Shown: piece by piece, positions 43,330-53,458 of the stretch
Layout: every line of letters begins with the position of its first letter
How positions within the stretch are numbered: the stretch's first letter is position 1
Assembly (NCBI GenBank): GCA_023376005.1
Contig: CM042179.1
Coordinates: 15,083,272 to 15,147,271, forward strand
Length of the DNA stretch: 64,000 nucleotides
DNA from: Doryteuthis pealeii
Taxonomy: Eukaryota; Mollusca; Cephalopoda; Myopsida; Loliginidae
Direction of reading: 5' to 3'
The notes under the pieces: generated by a model
Databases searched by the model: none
Told to the model about the DNA's origin: nothing
Seen by the model: the letters and a program-made list of their open reading frames with translations, nothing else
Made by a program: the position numbers and the translations under genes

Positions 43330-43400
43330 ACTGCTATTCCTAAGTGGTCACCCATTCAAGTACCGAACAGGATAGTCGTTTCTTAACTTCGATGACTTAA
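43330..43400 (-). mobile_element. 5S-rRNA-derived fragment
   Basis: Minus strand: GAAGTTAAGAAACGACTATC, TGTTCGGTACTTGAATGGGT, GACCACTTAGGA. Same family as the array at 33306-34160. Confidence 0.7.
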
Positions 43401-43404
43401 CTGT

Positions 43405-43662
43405 GTTTACTGTCCGGTAGAGCATCAGTCGGTAGAGCATCAGCCTAAGAACCATAAGTTTCCAGGTTCGATACCAGCTTTCGCCATCTCAGCGCATGAG
43501 TAGAACTGCTTAGATCTGTGCGGTAAAGTGGAGAGCTGATGGTTGGTATGGCGCTCCACCTCAAACACAAAAACAATCTCCTTGATCTAGCGCTAGTGAA
43601 AAGGGGATATACTCCGTTTCTGTCTGGCTGATACCGACTTTAGGCCGCCACGTCGATGATTT
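43405..43662 (+). mobile_element. SINE family A, with duplicated A box
   Basis: CGGTAGAGCATCAGT is followed at once by CGGTAGAGCATCAGC, a 16-base tandem duplication of the A-box region. B box GGTTCGATACCAGC, body ATGAGTAGAACTGCTTAGAT, tail GGCCGCCACGTCGATGATT. Confidence 0.87.
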
Positions 43663-44184
43663 GAACATAAGTTAAAAATAGTAATTTTTACCCACACATG
43701 TGTAAACTTATTACAAATATTTTCTTTTAATTATTTTCATCCACGTATGTCCAAATATATTAAGAATAGATTTTTTATTTTAAAAGTCAAGGAAATCACC
43801 CCTAAGAAAAAATATATATGGGTAATTCCATGTCAAATCATCCAGAAAAAAATAAAATTGTCATCTACCCCCTTAAATATTTCTGAAATTTTGTCCGGTT
43901 GTAGACTATGTTAACATTAGACAATAGCCAAAATTTGAGCTTCCAATTCCAAAATTTAGCTGAGTTATATCGATTTTTAGCTCTCAAATTTAGTGGTCTC
44001 GGCGAAAAATGGCGACTTTTTGTAATCTATTTTTGTCTGTAAAATGAGTTCTAGAGCTTCCCTACTCCTAAAAACTGGTTTATAACAGCATTTCTGCGCA
44101 AGGAATCCAAAAATGCTATTAAAAATCTGAAAGTCAACCAATTTTAAGTTAATGATTAATTTCCAGATATTTTTGTTTAGTATT
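43663..44184. other. No gene seen; possible DNA-transposon fragment
   Basis: From 43820 (GGGTAATTCCATGTCAAATC) to about 44140 the sequence looks like non-coding interior of a mobile element, but I see no matching far end. Confidence 0.35.
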
Positions 44185-44275
44185 AGACGGGTGACTATTT
44201 AGTAATCATAGTCATTATAAGCAACCTAAGTCCATGTACCAGAATAAGCAAAGCAGAATAAATAACTATTTTTTC
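44185..44275 (+). mobile_element. 5S-derived SINE, 3' fragment
   Basis: AGACGGGTGACTATTTAGTA then AAGCAACCTAAGTCCATGTA: C-box remnant plus the family tail. Confidence 0.7.
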
Positions 44276-44289
44276 CTCTTAAAAAATCT

Positions 44290-44550
44290 GGTTTCCGGTC
44301 AAGCCGGCGGTCCAGTGAGCTTCGACTGCTGGACCTACAGAGTAAATTAACATCGTTGATCCCAGTAGACCATCCCCCCAGGCAACACCTGTCCCCTTAA
44401 TTTAAAGGGGCAGGACTGGGTTTATTGCCCGGTGCCTGAGGATCAACACATTTTTTGCACCCGCCACACCATGAGCTTCGGTTCGTGGGTGGTCCCACAT
44501 TAATAGAGCCTTGTGCCTAACCTGTACACGTGGGGTACGTGGTAAATAAA
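44290..44550 (-). repeat. Dispersed repeat V, copy 1
   Basis: CAGGCAACACCTGTCCCC, GGTTTATTGCCCGGTGCCTG, CATGAGCTTCGGTTCGTGGG, CACATTAATAGAGCC, GTGGTAAATAAA. The same order recurs at 57735-57950 and 59825-60075. Probably a SINE body; strand is assigned by poor analogy only. Confidence 0.7.
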
Positions 44551-44764
44551 ATCTTGAATACGTTTTTCTTATAGCATTCCCTTTTTCCCTGTTGTTTAAA
44601 CAAGGGTTATCATCCCAAAATCATGCAAAAATAAAATATAATATAATCTCCAGCCCAACACTGACCTTACACACTTCTTTGCGTATACAACGAAAAAGAT
44701 ACTGTGCTTTGCCTTTAATATTAAACAAAAATATTTGAAAATTAATCATTACTGTGGGGGCGGA

Positions 44765-44975
44765 GATCACTGTGGCGTAATGGCTAACGTGCTAAACTTC
44801 ATCGTAGTAAGTGAGTTCGAACTCCAGTTGCGCTACTGCGTTCACTTTTGGACTAATACCCCTGGGAAAGGTATGTATCCCCTCATCCCCCAGCTATGGA
44901 TTGAATACTGTTCTTCTACAAGGAAGGCTTTGGTATTAAATAACCCACGGAGGCTGATATGCCCTTAAACAAAGA
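44765..44975 (+). mobile_element. tRNA-headed SINE sharing the LINE tail
   Basis: Head CTGTGGCGTAATGGCTAACG (A box) and AGTGAGTTCGAACTCC (B box), body CTAATACCCCTGGGAAAGGT, tail AAATAACCCACGGAGGCTGA, TATGCCCTTAAACAAAGAAA. The tail matches the LINE 3' tail at 31794 in layout. Confidence 0.8.
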
Positions 44976-45840
44976 AACCAAAACTCAATATTACCACAAT
45001 AGATGAAGGCTGCCAACACATAAAAACACGATTCAAATTTCGTTAAGGTAACGAGATTTGAATTCAAAATTTGTTCTTCTCCTAAACTGGTTCCCACACT
45101 TTAAGGCTGTCGTGTTCACTTGAAGACTGTGTTCACTTTTCTATTCATTTTGCACTCCGATAACCGTCATTCCCTTACAAAGTATTCACACTGAATAAAT
45201 ATTTGAATAATGAAAATTTTAAGTTATTTAAATTTTCTTAGCTTCAATAATTCAAATACTTGTTGTGACCAATATTAATGGGAGAATATAGACAGAATTT
45301 ATTATTCAAACATGACACTGAAAGCGATCGAAAATAGAAAACAGAGTAAAGGATAAGTGTTGTATAATTCAACATAGAATGTTCGGTACAATAGTACATT
45401 CAATAAGAGTTAGCGCTAACAATAAATTACTTCAAAACAGAGTGCTAAGAATTGAGGTTGTAAGTAGATGGTTCTTGTAAAGATCTGCCACTGCTCTAAA
45501 CAGTAGTACACAAATAGTCTTGGACCAGTTCATTTAATCTCTAAAAGGGCAAGATAGGCTAGTCCACAACAATAAGTTAACTTTTGGCTTCAGCAAATCA
45601 ATAGCTTTTCGTAGTTCGGAGAGTTATAACAGCTAGTGCATTAAACCAAACTTCCCAAAGGCAAAAAATATCAAATCTAACTGAGAGCTTATCCTTTATC
45701 AAATCCAAATCACGCTGTTTCTTCGTTGTTTGTCACGATGAAAATAAAAAATATATAAGATATTTTAATACGACTATAATTGAGAGAATAAATCAACAAC
45801 TCATAACTTTTAAATCTGTATTCAATTTTTTTAGCATAAC
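44976..45840. other. No gene seen
   Basis: Unclassified AT-rich sequence. Confidence 0.55.
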
Positions 45841-45844
45841 GAAA

Positions 45845-45876
<32 letters not shown>

Positions 45877-45935
45877 AAAAAGAGAAAAAAGAAAGAAAAG
45901 AAAAAAGAAAGAAAAAATAAAAGAAAGAAAGAAAG
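45841..45935. repeat. (GAAA)n microsatellite
   Basis: GAAA units, initially perfect then interrupted. Confidence 0.95.
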
Positions 45936-46350
45936 GTTAGATTCTACGGGTTGGGTTATTTTATGCCGAAGATGTTTTGTTTTATTCATTTTTGAAGAGT
46001 ATTCAATTTTTTTAGACCCATTTTTAAACACATTTTTTTAATCATGTTTTTTTCTATTTAACCCATAGATGGGATCCTAATGGGTAGTACCACTCCGGGT
46101 CAAAGTGGACCTGGAAGTAATGATGATGAAGGAGTACTCTATATTCCCCAGAGCTCCAAAATTGGAACTTCGCCATTAGATGCAGTTTAACGTCATACCA
46201 ACCGTCTGGCCCAAGTAAGTACCAAAGTGGAGTTGCATGTTATGGACCGCTCAGCCACCAAGATTTCGTCCTTAAGCATCAAGGGTCACCACACACGACC
46301 AATAGATGAATCCATTGGGGGGGAGATTTTACCTCTCTGCAGAGGTGCAG
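45936..46350 (-). mobile_element. SINE family T
   Basis: Tail at left (GGGTTGGGTTATTTTATGCC), body AACCCATAGATGGGATCCTA, AGTACCACTCCGGGTCAAAG, TAACGTCATACCAACCGTCT, GGCCCAAGTAAGTACCAAAG. The head side is at the right. It shares the region from which the satellite at 61186 arose. Confidence 0.8.
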
Positions 46351-46416
46351 TTGGTATATTCTAATGTTCCAGCTAATAGCGCATGAAAGAGACAAAGAAA
46401 GAGAGAAAGAAATAAA

Positions 46417-46857
46417 TATTATCTGCGTTATTCGGACTATTGTCCCTATCTTCATTGTTATTTGTACAACGTTTCAGCTGATAGGCCCTCCGACCTTCTT
46501 TGGGTATTTCTTGTTGGACGCGGGAACCTTCTCGGACTCGGGAACCTTCTTTTAGAACTCGGGAACTTTCTTGTCGTAATCGGCAGCCATCACGGAACTT
46601 TGAACCTAACCTTTTATTTAGTCCACGGGGGTAAATAAAGGGTTAGGTTCAAAGTTCCGTGATGGCTCCCGATTACGACAAGAAAGTTACCGAGTTCTAA
46701 AAGAAGGTTCCCGAGTCCGAAAAGAAGGTTCCCGAGTCCGAGAAGGTTCCCGAGTCCGACAAGAAATACCTGAAGAAGGCCGGAGGGTATATCAGCCGAA
46801 ACGTTGTACAAATAACAATGAAGATGGGGACAATAGTCCGAATAACGCAGATAATAC
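46417..46857. mobile_element. Family Z palindrome, long form with 24-bp minisatellite
   Basis: Arms 46417-46620 and 46632-46857 are inverted around an 11-base loop. Each arm has a centre-proximal AACCTAACCTTTTATTTA-type segment, then AAGGTTCCCGAGTCCGAA units, then AAATACC with CTGAAGAAGGCCGG (CCAAAGAAGGTCGG in the left arm), GAAACGTTGTACAAATAAC and GGACAATAGTCCGAATAACG. The right arm has one more 18-24-base unit than the left. The repeats read KKVPESEKK-like in one frame, matching 11729-11924. Confidence 0.88.
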
Positions 46858-47459
46858 TAATCATCAAGCCTCATCTCAGACATTCAAAGAAAAAGAAAGA
46901 AATGTCATTAGATTTATTACGTATTCTTCCCAGTAGCGATTAGTTCAAACAGCATTACTGAAATATAATGTTTAACATTTTATGATGAATATTGAAATAA
47001 GCAAAATAAAGACTTAATAACAAATGATTTTCAAAAAGTATTAAAACTAGATGGAAAGGATTGTCCACCAAAAAAATCCATTTTGTCCAGTCTTTTTCCA
47101 ATACTTTCCACTGTGAGCAGATATAGTTTTCCCTTCCCTTATCAGGTCACTCCAACGCTTTGATGTTCGTCCACTGGGTATTTTGTTAGCGTCTTATGGT
47201 ACCTATATAATGAGAATGGGATCGTCCGTTTTTCCTATAAATAATGTCTGATGAAACCTCCAAAGATAGAAACAATGAGATCTCACGAACCAAGCTATCG
47301 CTAATTATTCTGTTCACCTTGTATCTTTCCTTAGTAAACATTTTCCCTATCCTTAATACTTGCAGTGTTTTTTCTCTGTTAACTCTGCTACTCGAGTTAC
47401 AACAGTTATAAAAAAAATCCTTCTTGTATAAACAGTTGACTTAGTTGGCATTGTCGTTT

Positions 47460-47465
<6 letters not shown>
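46858..47465. other. No gene seen
   Basis: Unclassified sequence. Confidence 0.55.

Positions 47466-47516
<51 letters not shown>
47466..47516. repeat. (TA)n microsatellite
   Basis: TA run. Confidence 0.95.
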
Positions 47517-47519
<3 letters not shown>

Positions 47520-47649
47520 ATCATTGATTTTATTTTGTATGACAAGATCACTCCTTTTATCATCCATTCCTACGTGATTCAAGAGTTGAAATCCCACTAT
47601 TATCCTGAGGCAATCGTTTTTCAAATACGCTCAGCGTCTTCTGTGTATA

Positions 47650-47905
47650 TAACTATTGTAGCAGTCGTAGTAAATGGAAACGGGGACCCGAGTTCAAATC
47701 ATTGATGAAACTGTTCAGCGCTAGTACCCTTGGAAAATATATGTATCCAGCTCCTGATGTGGGTAAATAGTAGGGAAGACTGGGCTCTTTAACATTGATA
47801 CGACAATCAGTCTAGGAAAAAGAAAATTCTGAATTAAAACCTGTTAATCTCCGCTTAAGAAATTGACCTTGTGTTGCATCCTGCTCATGCGGAGGAGTTA
47901 TATGG
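47650..47905 (+). mobile_element. SINE family B
   Basis: GACCCGAGTTCAAATCATTG, CAGCGCTAGTACCCTTGG, GATGTGGGTAAATAGTAGGG, AACCTGTTAATCTCCGCTTA, ATCCTGCTCATGCGGAGGAG. Confidence 0.87.
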
Positions 47906-47975
47906 ATATAAAGAGATCTTTCAAATGCTCCCATGGTTTATCTATACTATACACTAATAATCATATACCAATAGT

Positions 47976-47976
47976 C

Positions 47977-48019
<43 letters not shown>

Positions 48020-48226
48020 GGAGGTACGACGTTGGAAATGAACTCGACGAGACGAATTCAAATCCTATAAAGGTTGTTTATATTTTATATCGCATAAATA
48101 CCGTTGGGAACAGGACTGGGATCTTTAACCTTGGTTTGGCAAGCTGTCTCGAAGAAGAAAAACTTTTAATTCAAACCTGTTAAACTCCGCTTAAATCGAC
48201 CTTGTGTCACATCCTACTCATGCAGA

Positions 48227-48290
<64 letters not shown>
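47976..48290 (+). mobile_element. SINE family B between (TA)n runs
   Basis: (TA)n at 47980-48014, SINE body (GAGACGAATTCAAATCCTAT, TATCGCATAAATACCGTTGG, AACCTGTTAAACTCCGCTTA, ATCCTACTCATGCAGAGGGT) at 48015-48230, then (TA)n to 48290. Confidence 0.82.
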
Positions 48291-48291
<1 letters not shown>

Positions 48292-48318
48292 GAGTAAATA
48301 TGGAAATAAATCCGACAA

Positions 48319-48604
48319 TATTAAGAAATTTGAAAAACCAAGTGTTCCAAAAATAAGATAAATTTATTTACCAACGCTTAAAAGGTTTCGGTTTCTTTAT
48401 CAGGATGTATTAAGGGGTGAATAAATTGATGGATGTTTTATAGATTACAGGAGATAAAAAAAATCTTTATAAAGATTTCTTATCTCCTGTCATCTATAAA
48501 ACATCCATATAATACATCCTGATGAAGGTTTAAAGAAACCGAAACGTTTAAGCGTTGATAAATAAATTTATCTTATTTTTGGAACACTTGTTTTTTCAAA
48601 TTTC

Positions 48605-48610
<6 letters not shown>
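48319..48610. mobile_element. Fold-back element with hammerhead motif, almost loopless
   Basis: Arms 48319-48468 and 48471-48610 are inverted with a centre (AAATCTTTATAAAGATTT) that leaves essentially no loop. Outer ends: TATTAAGAAATTTGAAAAA against TTTTTTCAAATTTCTTAATA. The left arm has about 18 extra bases near 48415 and has lost part of the ribozyme core. The right arm keeps it. (TA)n runs lie just outside both ends (to 48290 and from 48608). Confidence 0.9.
48512..48563 (+). ncRNA. Hammerhead ribozyme-like motif, core intact
   Basis: Core CTGATGA at 48519-48525, stem II GGUUU/AAACC around AAAG (48527-48540), GAAA at 48541-48544, loopless stem III ACGUUU/AAGCGU with one G-U pair (48544-48555), then U as the cleavage-site base. 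Stem I pairs GAU/AUC next to the core and AU/AU beyond a two-base mismatch. Stem II is stronger than in the other motifs here. The mirrored left arm (around 48380-48415, minus strand) lacks part of the core and stem II. Confidence 0.65.
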
Positions 48611-48691
<81 letters not shown>

Positions 48692-48742
48692 GACCGAATT
48701 GTCATCAGTCATATATCTTACCATTGCGGCATATACACACCT

Positions 48743-48775
<33 letters not shown>
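48608..48775. repeat. (TA)n runs
   Basis: TA at 48608-48686 and 48747-48775, short complex sequence between. Confidence 0.93.
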
Positions 48776-48779
<4 letters not shown>

Positions 48780-49034
48780 GGTGGTGGATAAAAGGATATG
48801 AAAACGCACAATGTTGTTAAAATGAATACATTTTTATATCATTTTCATTATATATATATAATGCCTGTAAACTCGTGTTCGAGTAAAACCATTTCCTGTA
48901 TCTTTTTCATCATTGTTGGGTGCCAGTAGCATTTGACACTCTATCCTTGTATATTCTCAATTATAATAGCCATATATGCATATGTATGGTGATTGGAATT
49001 AATAGCGTATCGTATAGATGAACAATTGTTGCCT
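48776..49034. other. No gene seen
   Basis: 48776-48860 (AAAAGGATATGAAAACGCAC, AATGTTGTTAAAATGAATAC) resembles 23975-24060 (AAAAGGGTATGCAAATACAC, AAAGTTGCTAAAATGAATAT), a diverged dispersed repeat next to (TA)n in both places. Confidence 0.6.
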
Positions 49035-49700
49035 TTAGACGATCTTTTTATTTACGTATTTTTCCTCAAGATTATTGAAGTCTGAAGAAGTGAGAGCTAC
49101 TCTTAAGTTTACATCAGATTATGTTCCTGGTACCACTGATCCCCAAAATGTGAATTCTTTGATCTTTTTAACTATAGTGCCATTCATAGTGCTGTAATAA
49201 TTATCACCATAGATTGTCTTGCACTTTTGAGCATTTATTTTTATACCATATTTCGAGTATTACTTTCCCAGTTCCTCAATGGACAGTTTTAGTTTCTCAA
49301 TTATAGCAGGGATTAGTGTTATCGGCGTAGCATATGTCGATTGTAAGGCTTTTGTCTAGGTCAGAGCTTTCCAACCTTTTTCATCTCACGGCACAGTGAA
49401 CTGGGCAATAAATTGATCGAGATACACCATCAGTATATAAACATATAATTATTCTATCACTAAAATTTTAAAAGAAAAGGAATAGTGAAAATGTGCTTAA
49501 TAAATTAAAATAAAAAATATTAAAGTAATAGAATAAAAATATAAGAGGATGATCAACCGTCCTCAACACTCACGGCACACCCATGGAAGCATCACGGTAC
49601 ACTAGTGTACTGCGGCACACCGGTTGAAAAACTATGCTCTAGGTTAAGATTTTTATATAAGCTGACTAGTTCATTCGTTATTAGTTCAAAGGAAAAAAAA
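49035..49700 (-). pseudogene. LINE reverse transcriptase relic, split by a hAT-type MITE
   Basis: On the minus strand, 49700 to 49645 and then 49361 to 49035 read as one frame: LITNELVSLYKNLNLDKSL, TIDICYADNTN (the catalytic Tyr-x-Asp-Asp degraded to YADN), a frame disturbance, IIEKLKLSIEELGK, a stop, then YSKYGIKINAQKCKTIYGD, MNGTIVKKIKEFTFWGS, a stop, and VNLRVALTSSDFNNLEEKY. The order YADDT box, GxKxNxxKxK, a short hairpin, an F-x-x-x-G-S box and R-x-A-x-A matches palm and thumb of LINE reverse transcriptases. Several stops make it dead. The 275-bp insertion is listed separately. Confidence 0.78.
49362..49636. mobile_element. hAT-like MITE with 8-bp target duplication
   Basis: Terminal inverted repeats CAGAGCTTTCCAACC and (reverse complement of the right end) CATAGTTTTTCAACC agree at 12 of 15 positions. 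The flanks GTCTAGGT (49354-49361) and CTCTAGGT (49637-49644) form an 8-bp duplication with one difference. Subterminal CTCACGGCACAG and TGCGGCACACC are typical of hAT-derived MITEs. It lies inside the LINE frame, and removing it with one duplication restores that frame. Confidence 0.85.
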
Positions 49701-49795
49701 CTAAATAAGTAAGCAAAGAAAATATGTTAAAATATCACAAAGATAACTATTATGAAAGCTGATTTCAAGCATAATCATAACCTCATTAAAAGAGT

Positions 49796-50036
49796 GCTCA
49801 AACTGGAGGGCAGACCAAACTGGAGGGCAGAACAAACTGGAGGGCAGACCAAAGAAATCACTTCCATCAATAAAGGATAAAAATGGTTAAAACACATTTA
49901 CACAAAATCACATACACTCACACACACACACACACACACACACACAACTCAAACTGGAGGGCAGTACTCAAAATGGAAGGTATACCAAAGAAGTTATTTG
50001 CAATGATAAAGGATAAAAATGGTTAAGACACATATG

Positions 50037-50067
<31 letters not shown>

Positions 50068-50132
50068 ACACATACACACACTCACACACACACAGACTCA
50101 CAGAGACTCACAGACAAAGACTCACAGACTCC

Positions 50133-50190
<58 letters not shown>
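49796..50190. repeat. 18-bp minisatellite, duplicated segment, (CA)n and (CT)n
   Basis: AAACTGGAGGGCAGACC occurs three times at 49799-49852. A longer block, ending in ATAAAGGATAAAAATGGTTA and (CA)n, recurs at 49947-50075. Variant CACAGACTCACAGAGACTCA units and a (CT)n run of about 60 bases follow. Confidence 0.88.
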
Positions 50191-50195
<5 letters not shown>

Positions 50196-50310
50196 ATCGC
50201 TACCGATCATCGTACCTGGAAAGTCTTCACTACGGCATCCAGCGTTCATACAGAGCTGATCAATGTAAGTTCTTGCTGTTGTTAGTCGATCAGCAAAAAC
50301 TCATTATTAC
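50190..50310 (+). repeat. Dispersed repeat Q, copy 2
   Basis: CCCATCGCTACCGATCATCG, GGAAAGTCTTCACTACGGCA, TCATACAGAGCTGATCAATG. Corresponds to 34555-34690 and, inverted, to 60440-60530. Confidence 0.65.
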
Positions 50311-50535
50311 TAATGACCATAATAACCATTCAACACCAGAAGATTGAGAAATAAATTAAGAAGATCAAGAGACACATATATCTTTGCCTACTTAAAAACG
50401 CTCACTGCGGCTCTCACAACACTGTGATCCAACCTTAAACCGCTGTACAAAAACTGATGGTTAGTTCTTTATAATTGAACAGAAGGACTTACTCACAGAT
50501 ATATATATATATATATATAATATATATATATATAT

Positions 50536-50575
<40 letters not shown>

Positions 50576-50719
50576 AGAGACAGAGGGGGGCACATGCAAA
50601 AGAAATAACCTACTGAAAAAACACTTTGTAGTATATCTCAACACTTCTTTTTCTCATAATTCAGCCTATTAATATAAAAATTCTAAGCATTGCACAAAAA
50701 GCTAGAAGATAAAATAAGA
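50311..50719. other. No gene seen; (TA)n-(GA)n at 50500-50578
   Basis: Unclassified sequence around a compound microsatellite. Confidence 0.6.
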
Positions 50720-50945
50720 TAGATATAAACAGTGAGGAAATCAGAATGGTTGTCAAAATGGTGAAAATCAAGAAAAGCCCCAGGAATCAATAGCATCACA
50801 TTGGAAATAATTAAGGTAGATGGAAAAGCAATGAGAGAAATGCTATACAAAATATTTTCATTGTTATGGGAAAGTAAACACCTAGAGACTGGTCATGAAT
50901 GATTATGAACACCATCTTCACTATTACAAATGATATTTATACACA
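50720..50945 (+). pseudogene. LINE reverse transcriptase relic, N-terminal palm
   Basis: Reads EEIRMVVKMVKIKKSPGI, NSITLEIIKVDGKAMREM, LYKIFSLLWESKHLETGHE and then a stop. The K-x-x-K-S-P-G-I-[DN]-x-I motif followed by E-x-x-K, and a conserved I/L-W-E segment, is the first conserved block of LINE reverse transcriptases. Opposite strand to the relic at 49035-49700, so the two are not one collinear copy. Confidence 0.75.
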
Positions 50946-51122
50946 GCAAATTGCTCATAAATGTTACCTGCATTTGGGGCATGAAAAAAATAAAAAGAGA
51001 TAATTAAGTCAAACGGAAATAATGATTCTTAGTATGTGGTCCAACTTTGCTTATACAGAATTCATCTTTATTCAACAGAAAATTGGCGCCTTAAGGAGCA
51101 TGGTATATTTTAAAGAATAATA
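50946..51122. other. Spacer
   Basis: No feature seen. Confidence 0.5.
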
Positions 51123-51970
51123 ATTTCTTCTTCTTCTTCTTCTTCTTCTTCTTCTTCTTCTTCTTCTTCTTCTTCTTCTTCTTCTTCTTCTTCGTTGTCT
51201 AGCCCTTCTTCTCGCACTTTTTCTTCTTTCTTCTTCTCGCACTTCTTCTTCTTCGTCTAGCCCTTCTTCTTCTTCTTCTTCTTCTTCTTCTTCTTCTTCT
51301 TCTTCTTCTTCTTCTTCTTCTTCTTCTTCTTCTTCGTTGTCTAGCCCTTCTTCTCACACTTTTTCTTCTCACCCTTCTTCTTCTCGCACTTCTTCTTCTT
51401 CGTCTAGCCTTCTTCTTCTTCTTCTTCTTCTTCTTCTTCTTCTTCTTCTTCTTCTTCTTCTTCTTCTTCTTCTTCTTCTTCTTCGTTGTCTAGCCCTTCT
51501 TCTCGCACTTTTTCTTCTCACCCTTCTTCTTCTCGCACTTCTTCTTCTTCGTCTAGCCCTTCTTCTTCTTCTTCTTCTTCTTCTTCTTCTTCTTCTTCTT
51601 CTTCTTCTTCTTCTTTTCGCACTTCTTCTTTTTCGTCGTCTAGCCCTTCTTCTCGCACTTTTTCTTCTCACCCTTCTTCTCGCACTTCTTCGTCTTCGTC
51701 TGGCCCTTCTTCTTCTTGCCCTTCTTCTTCTCCCACTTCTTCTTGCACTTCTTCTTCTTCTTCTCTTCTTCTTCTCTTTTCTTCTTCTTCTTCTTCTTCT
51801 TCTTCTTCTTCTTCTTCTTCTTCTTCTTCTTCTTCTTCTTCTTTTCGCATATCTTCTTCTTCTTCGTCTAGCCCTTCTTCTCGCACTTCTTCTTCTTCAC
51901 GCACTTCTTCTTCGCGCACTTCTTCTTCTCGCAATTCTTCTTCTTCTCGCACTTCTTCTTCTTCTTCGCG
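51123..51970. repeat. (TTC)n block with higher-order repeats
   Basis: About 850 bases of TTC. Interruptions follow a pattern: TTCGTTGTCTAGCCC, CTCGCACTTTTTC, CTCACCC, CTCGCAC, TTCGTCTAGCCC, repeating about every 142-150 bases (near 51194, 51336, 51483, 51633). The Ser- or Leu-rich and Glu/Arg-rich frames on both strands are repeat artefacts. Confidence 0.93.
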
Positions 51971-52387
51971 ATCAAATTGATTTCTATCAAGCTGATATGG
52001 ATGTTAAAATCGTCGGGAAATGCCGGTAGCGAACATACTACTTATCTGTGACGGAAAGTGTGAGCAACTGATTTTCTTCGTGTGGTTCCTTCCAAATTCA
52101 ACACATACGTCACAAGAGGTTGACCTTTTTAATTCGAAGACGGATATGCTACGACGGACAAAAGAAAATATTTTTAATAGAACGAAAGGAAAAAATGGAG
52201 AATGTGGTGATATTTGTTTCAGGGCTTAAAGAGCAAAAATGAATTCCATCTATAAGAAAATTAGAGTATTCAACGTAAATATGAATGCAATGTATTTATT
52301 CATTTATTTATTTTCGCATATATTTCCTTTCAATTTATGAATAATGTTGTCTCTTACTTTTAATAACCATTCAAAGCATTCATATTA
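51971..52387. other. No gene seen
   Basis: A 69-codon plus-strand frame (52020-52229) without recognisable domain; otherwise AT-rich. Confidence 0.5.
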
Positions 52388-52615
52388 AAAAGAAAAAAAA
52401 AACAACTAAAATAGCAAAAAAAGAAAAAACAACAAAAAAGAAAAACAACAAAAAAAGAAAAAAACAACAAAAAAAATAACAAAAAATAACAAAAAAAGCA
52501 AAAACAACAAAGAGAAAAAAAATAAAAATGACAAAAAAAATTAAAGACAAAAAAAGCAAAACAACAAAAAAGGCCAAAGTAAAAAAAAAAAAAGCAAAAA
52601 CAAAAACAAACAATA
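52388..52615. repeat. A-rich (AACAAAAAAAGAAAA)n-like minisatellite
   Basis: Imperfect units of poly-A with CAAC, AGAAAA and GCAAAA interruptions over about 230 bases. Confidence 0.85.
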
Positions 52616-52794
52616 TGGAGTTTCGAAAAATAAACGTTCTTTAATATCAAAGAAGGATCAATAAACAGCATAATCAAAATGAAAGTAATATCAATTTAAT
52701 ATTCTTATTCTATTGTTTTTATATTTAATCTCAGAAACAAAATTTTTGTACATAATTTTTCATTTAAAAAAATAAAGTTCAAGACTGACCTTTG
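52616..52794. other. Spacer
   Basis: AT-rich; no feature. Confidence 0.5.
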
Positions 52795-53345
52795 TTGGTT
52801 GGTTGTTTGGTTGGTTGGATTTTACGGCATGTCAACACTTGTTGGATTATTTCATGTCGAAGACGTTTTGTTTTATTCATTCTTGATGGGTACTCAATTT
52901 TTAAAAATTTAAACTCATTTTTCAAAATAGTTTTTTTAAACTCCTTTTTCTATTTAACCCACAGATACCTAACAGGTACTACCACTTCAGGTCAGAGTGG
53001 ACCTGGGAATAATGGTGATAAAGGGAAACTTCACACTCCAGAATTGAAACCTCACCACTAAATACAATTAAACGTCATACCCAAGACAGTAGGGCCCTCA
53101 GTCCCACCTTCTAGCTCATGTATAATAAAAAGGGTTGGGGTTTGCCATAAGAGGCATTAGGATTGGGACAATCATATGGGTGCTAGGGTTTGGTGTTACC
53201 AGCCGATTGATTGAAGGGGTCCTCTCCGACCAACCGTCTGGCCCAAGTAAGGGCCAAAGTGTCATGGAAGTGCAACCAGCATCAAACACGATTTGAACTC
53301 GACGATTTACGACCATAACCATTACATCAAGTGTGCTTCCACATC
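52795..53345 (-). mobile_element. SINE family T, most complete copy
   Basis: From the right end (5'): head TGATGTAATGGTTATGGTCG (A box) and GTCGAGTTCAAATCGTG (B box), then CATGACACTTTGGCCCTTAC, TTGGGCCAGACGGTTGG, the central CCACTCTGACCTGAAGTGGT, and the tail (reverse complement of TTTTACGGCATGTCAACAC, GTTGGATTATTTCATG) ending in an ACCAA-rich end at 52795. The tail matches the LINE 3' end at 31794. Confidence 0.85.
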
Positions 53346-53458
53346 ATATGACGCTTATATAACCAAACATTATCTTCTTTTTAGAACTTAATTTCAAGTG
53401 TTTTCCTTTTATAATCAATTATGATCGAACAATATTGGCATAAAATGAAGTTTGTTTA
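53346..53458. other. Spacer
   Basis: No feature seen. Confidence 0.5.

Noticed and set aside
43820..44140. Named DNA transposon
   Set aside because: GGGTAATTCCATGTCAAATC looks like an element end, but no matching inverted end or target duplication was found.
51337..52029. 230-codon Leu/Ser-rich frame
   Set aside because: Entirely a (TTC)n translation; the opposite strand gives equally long Arg/Glu frames.
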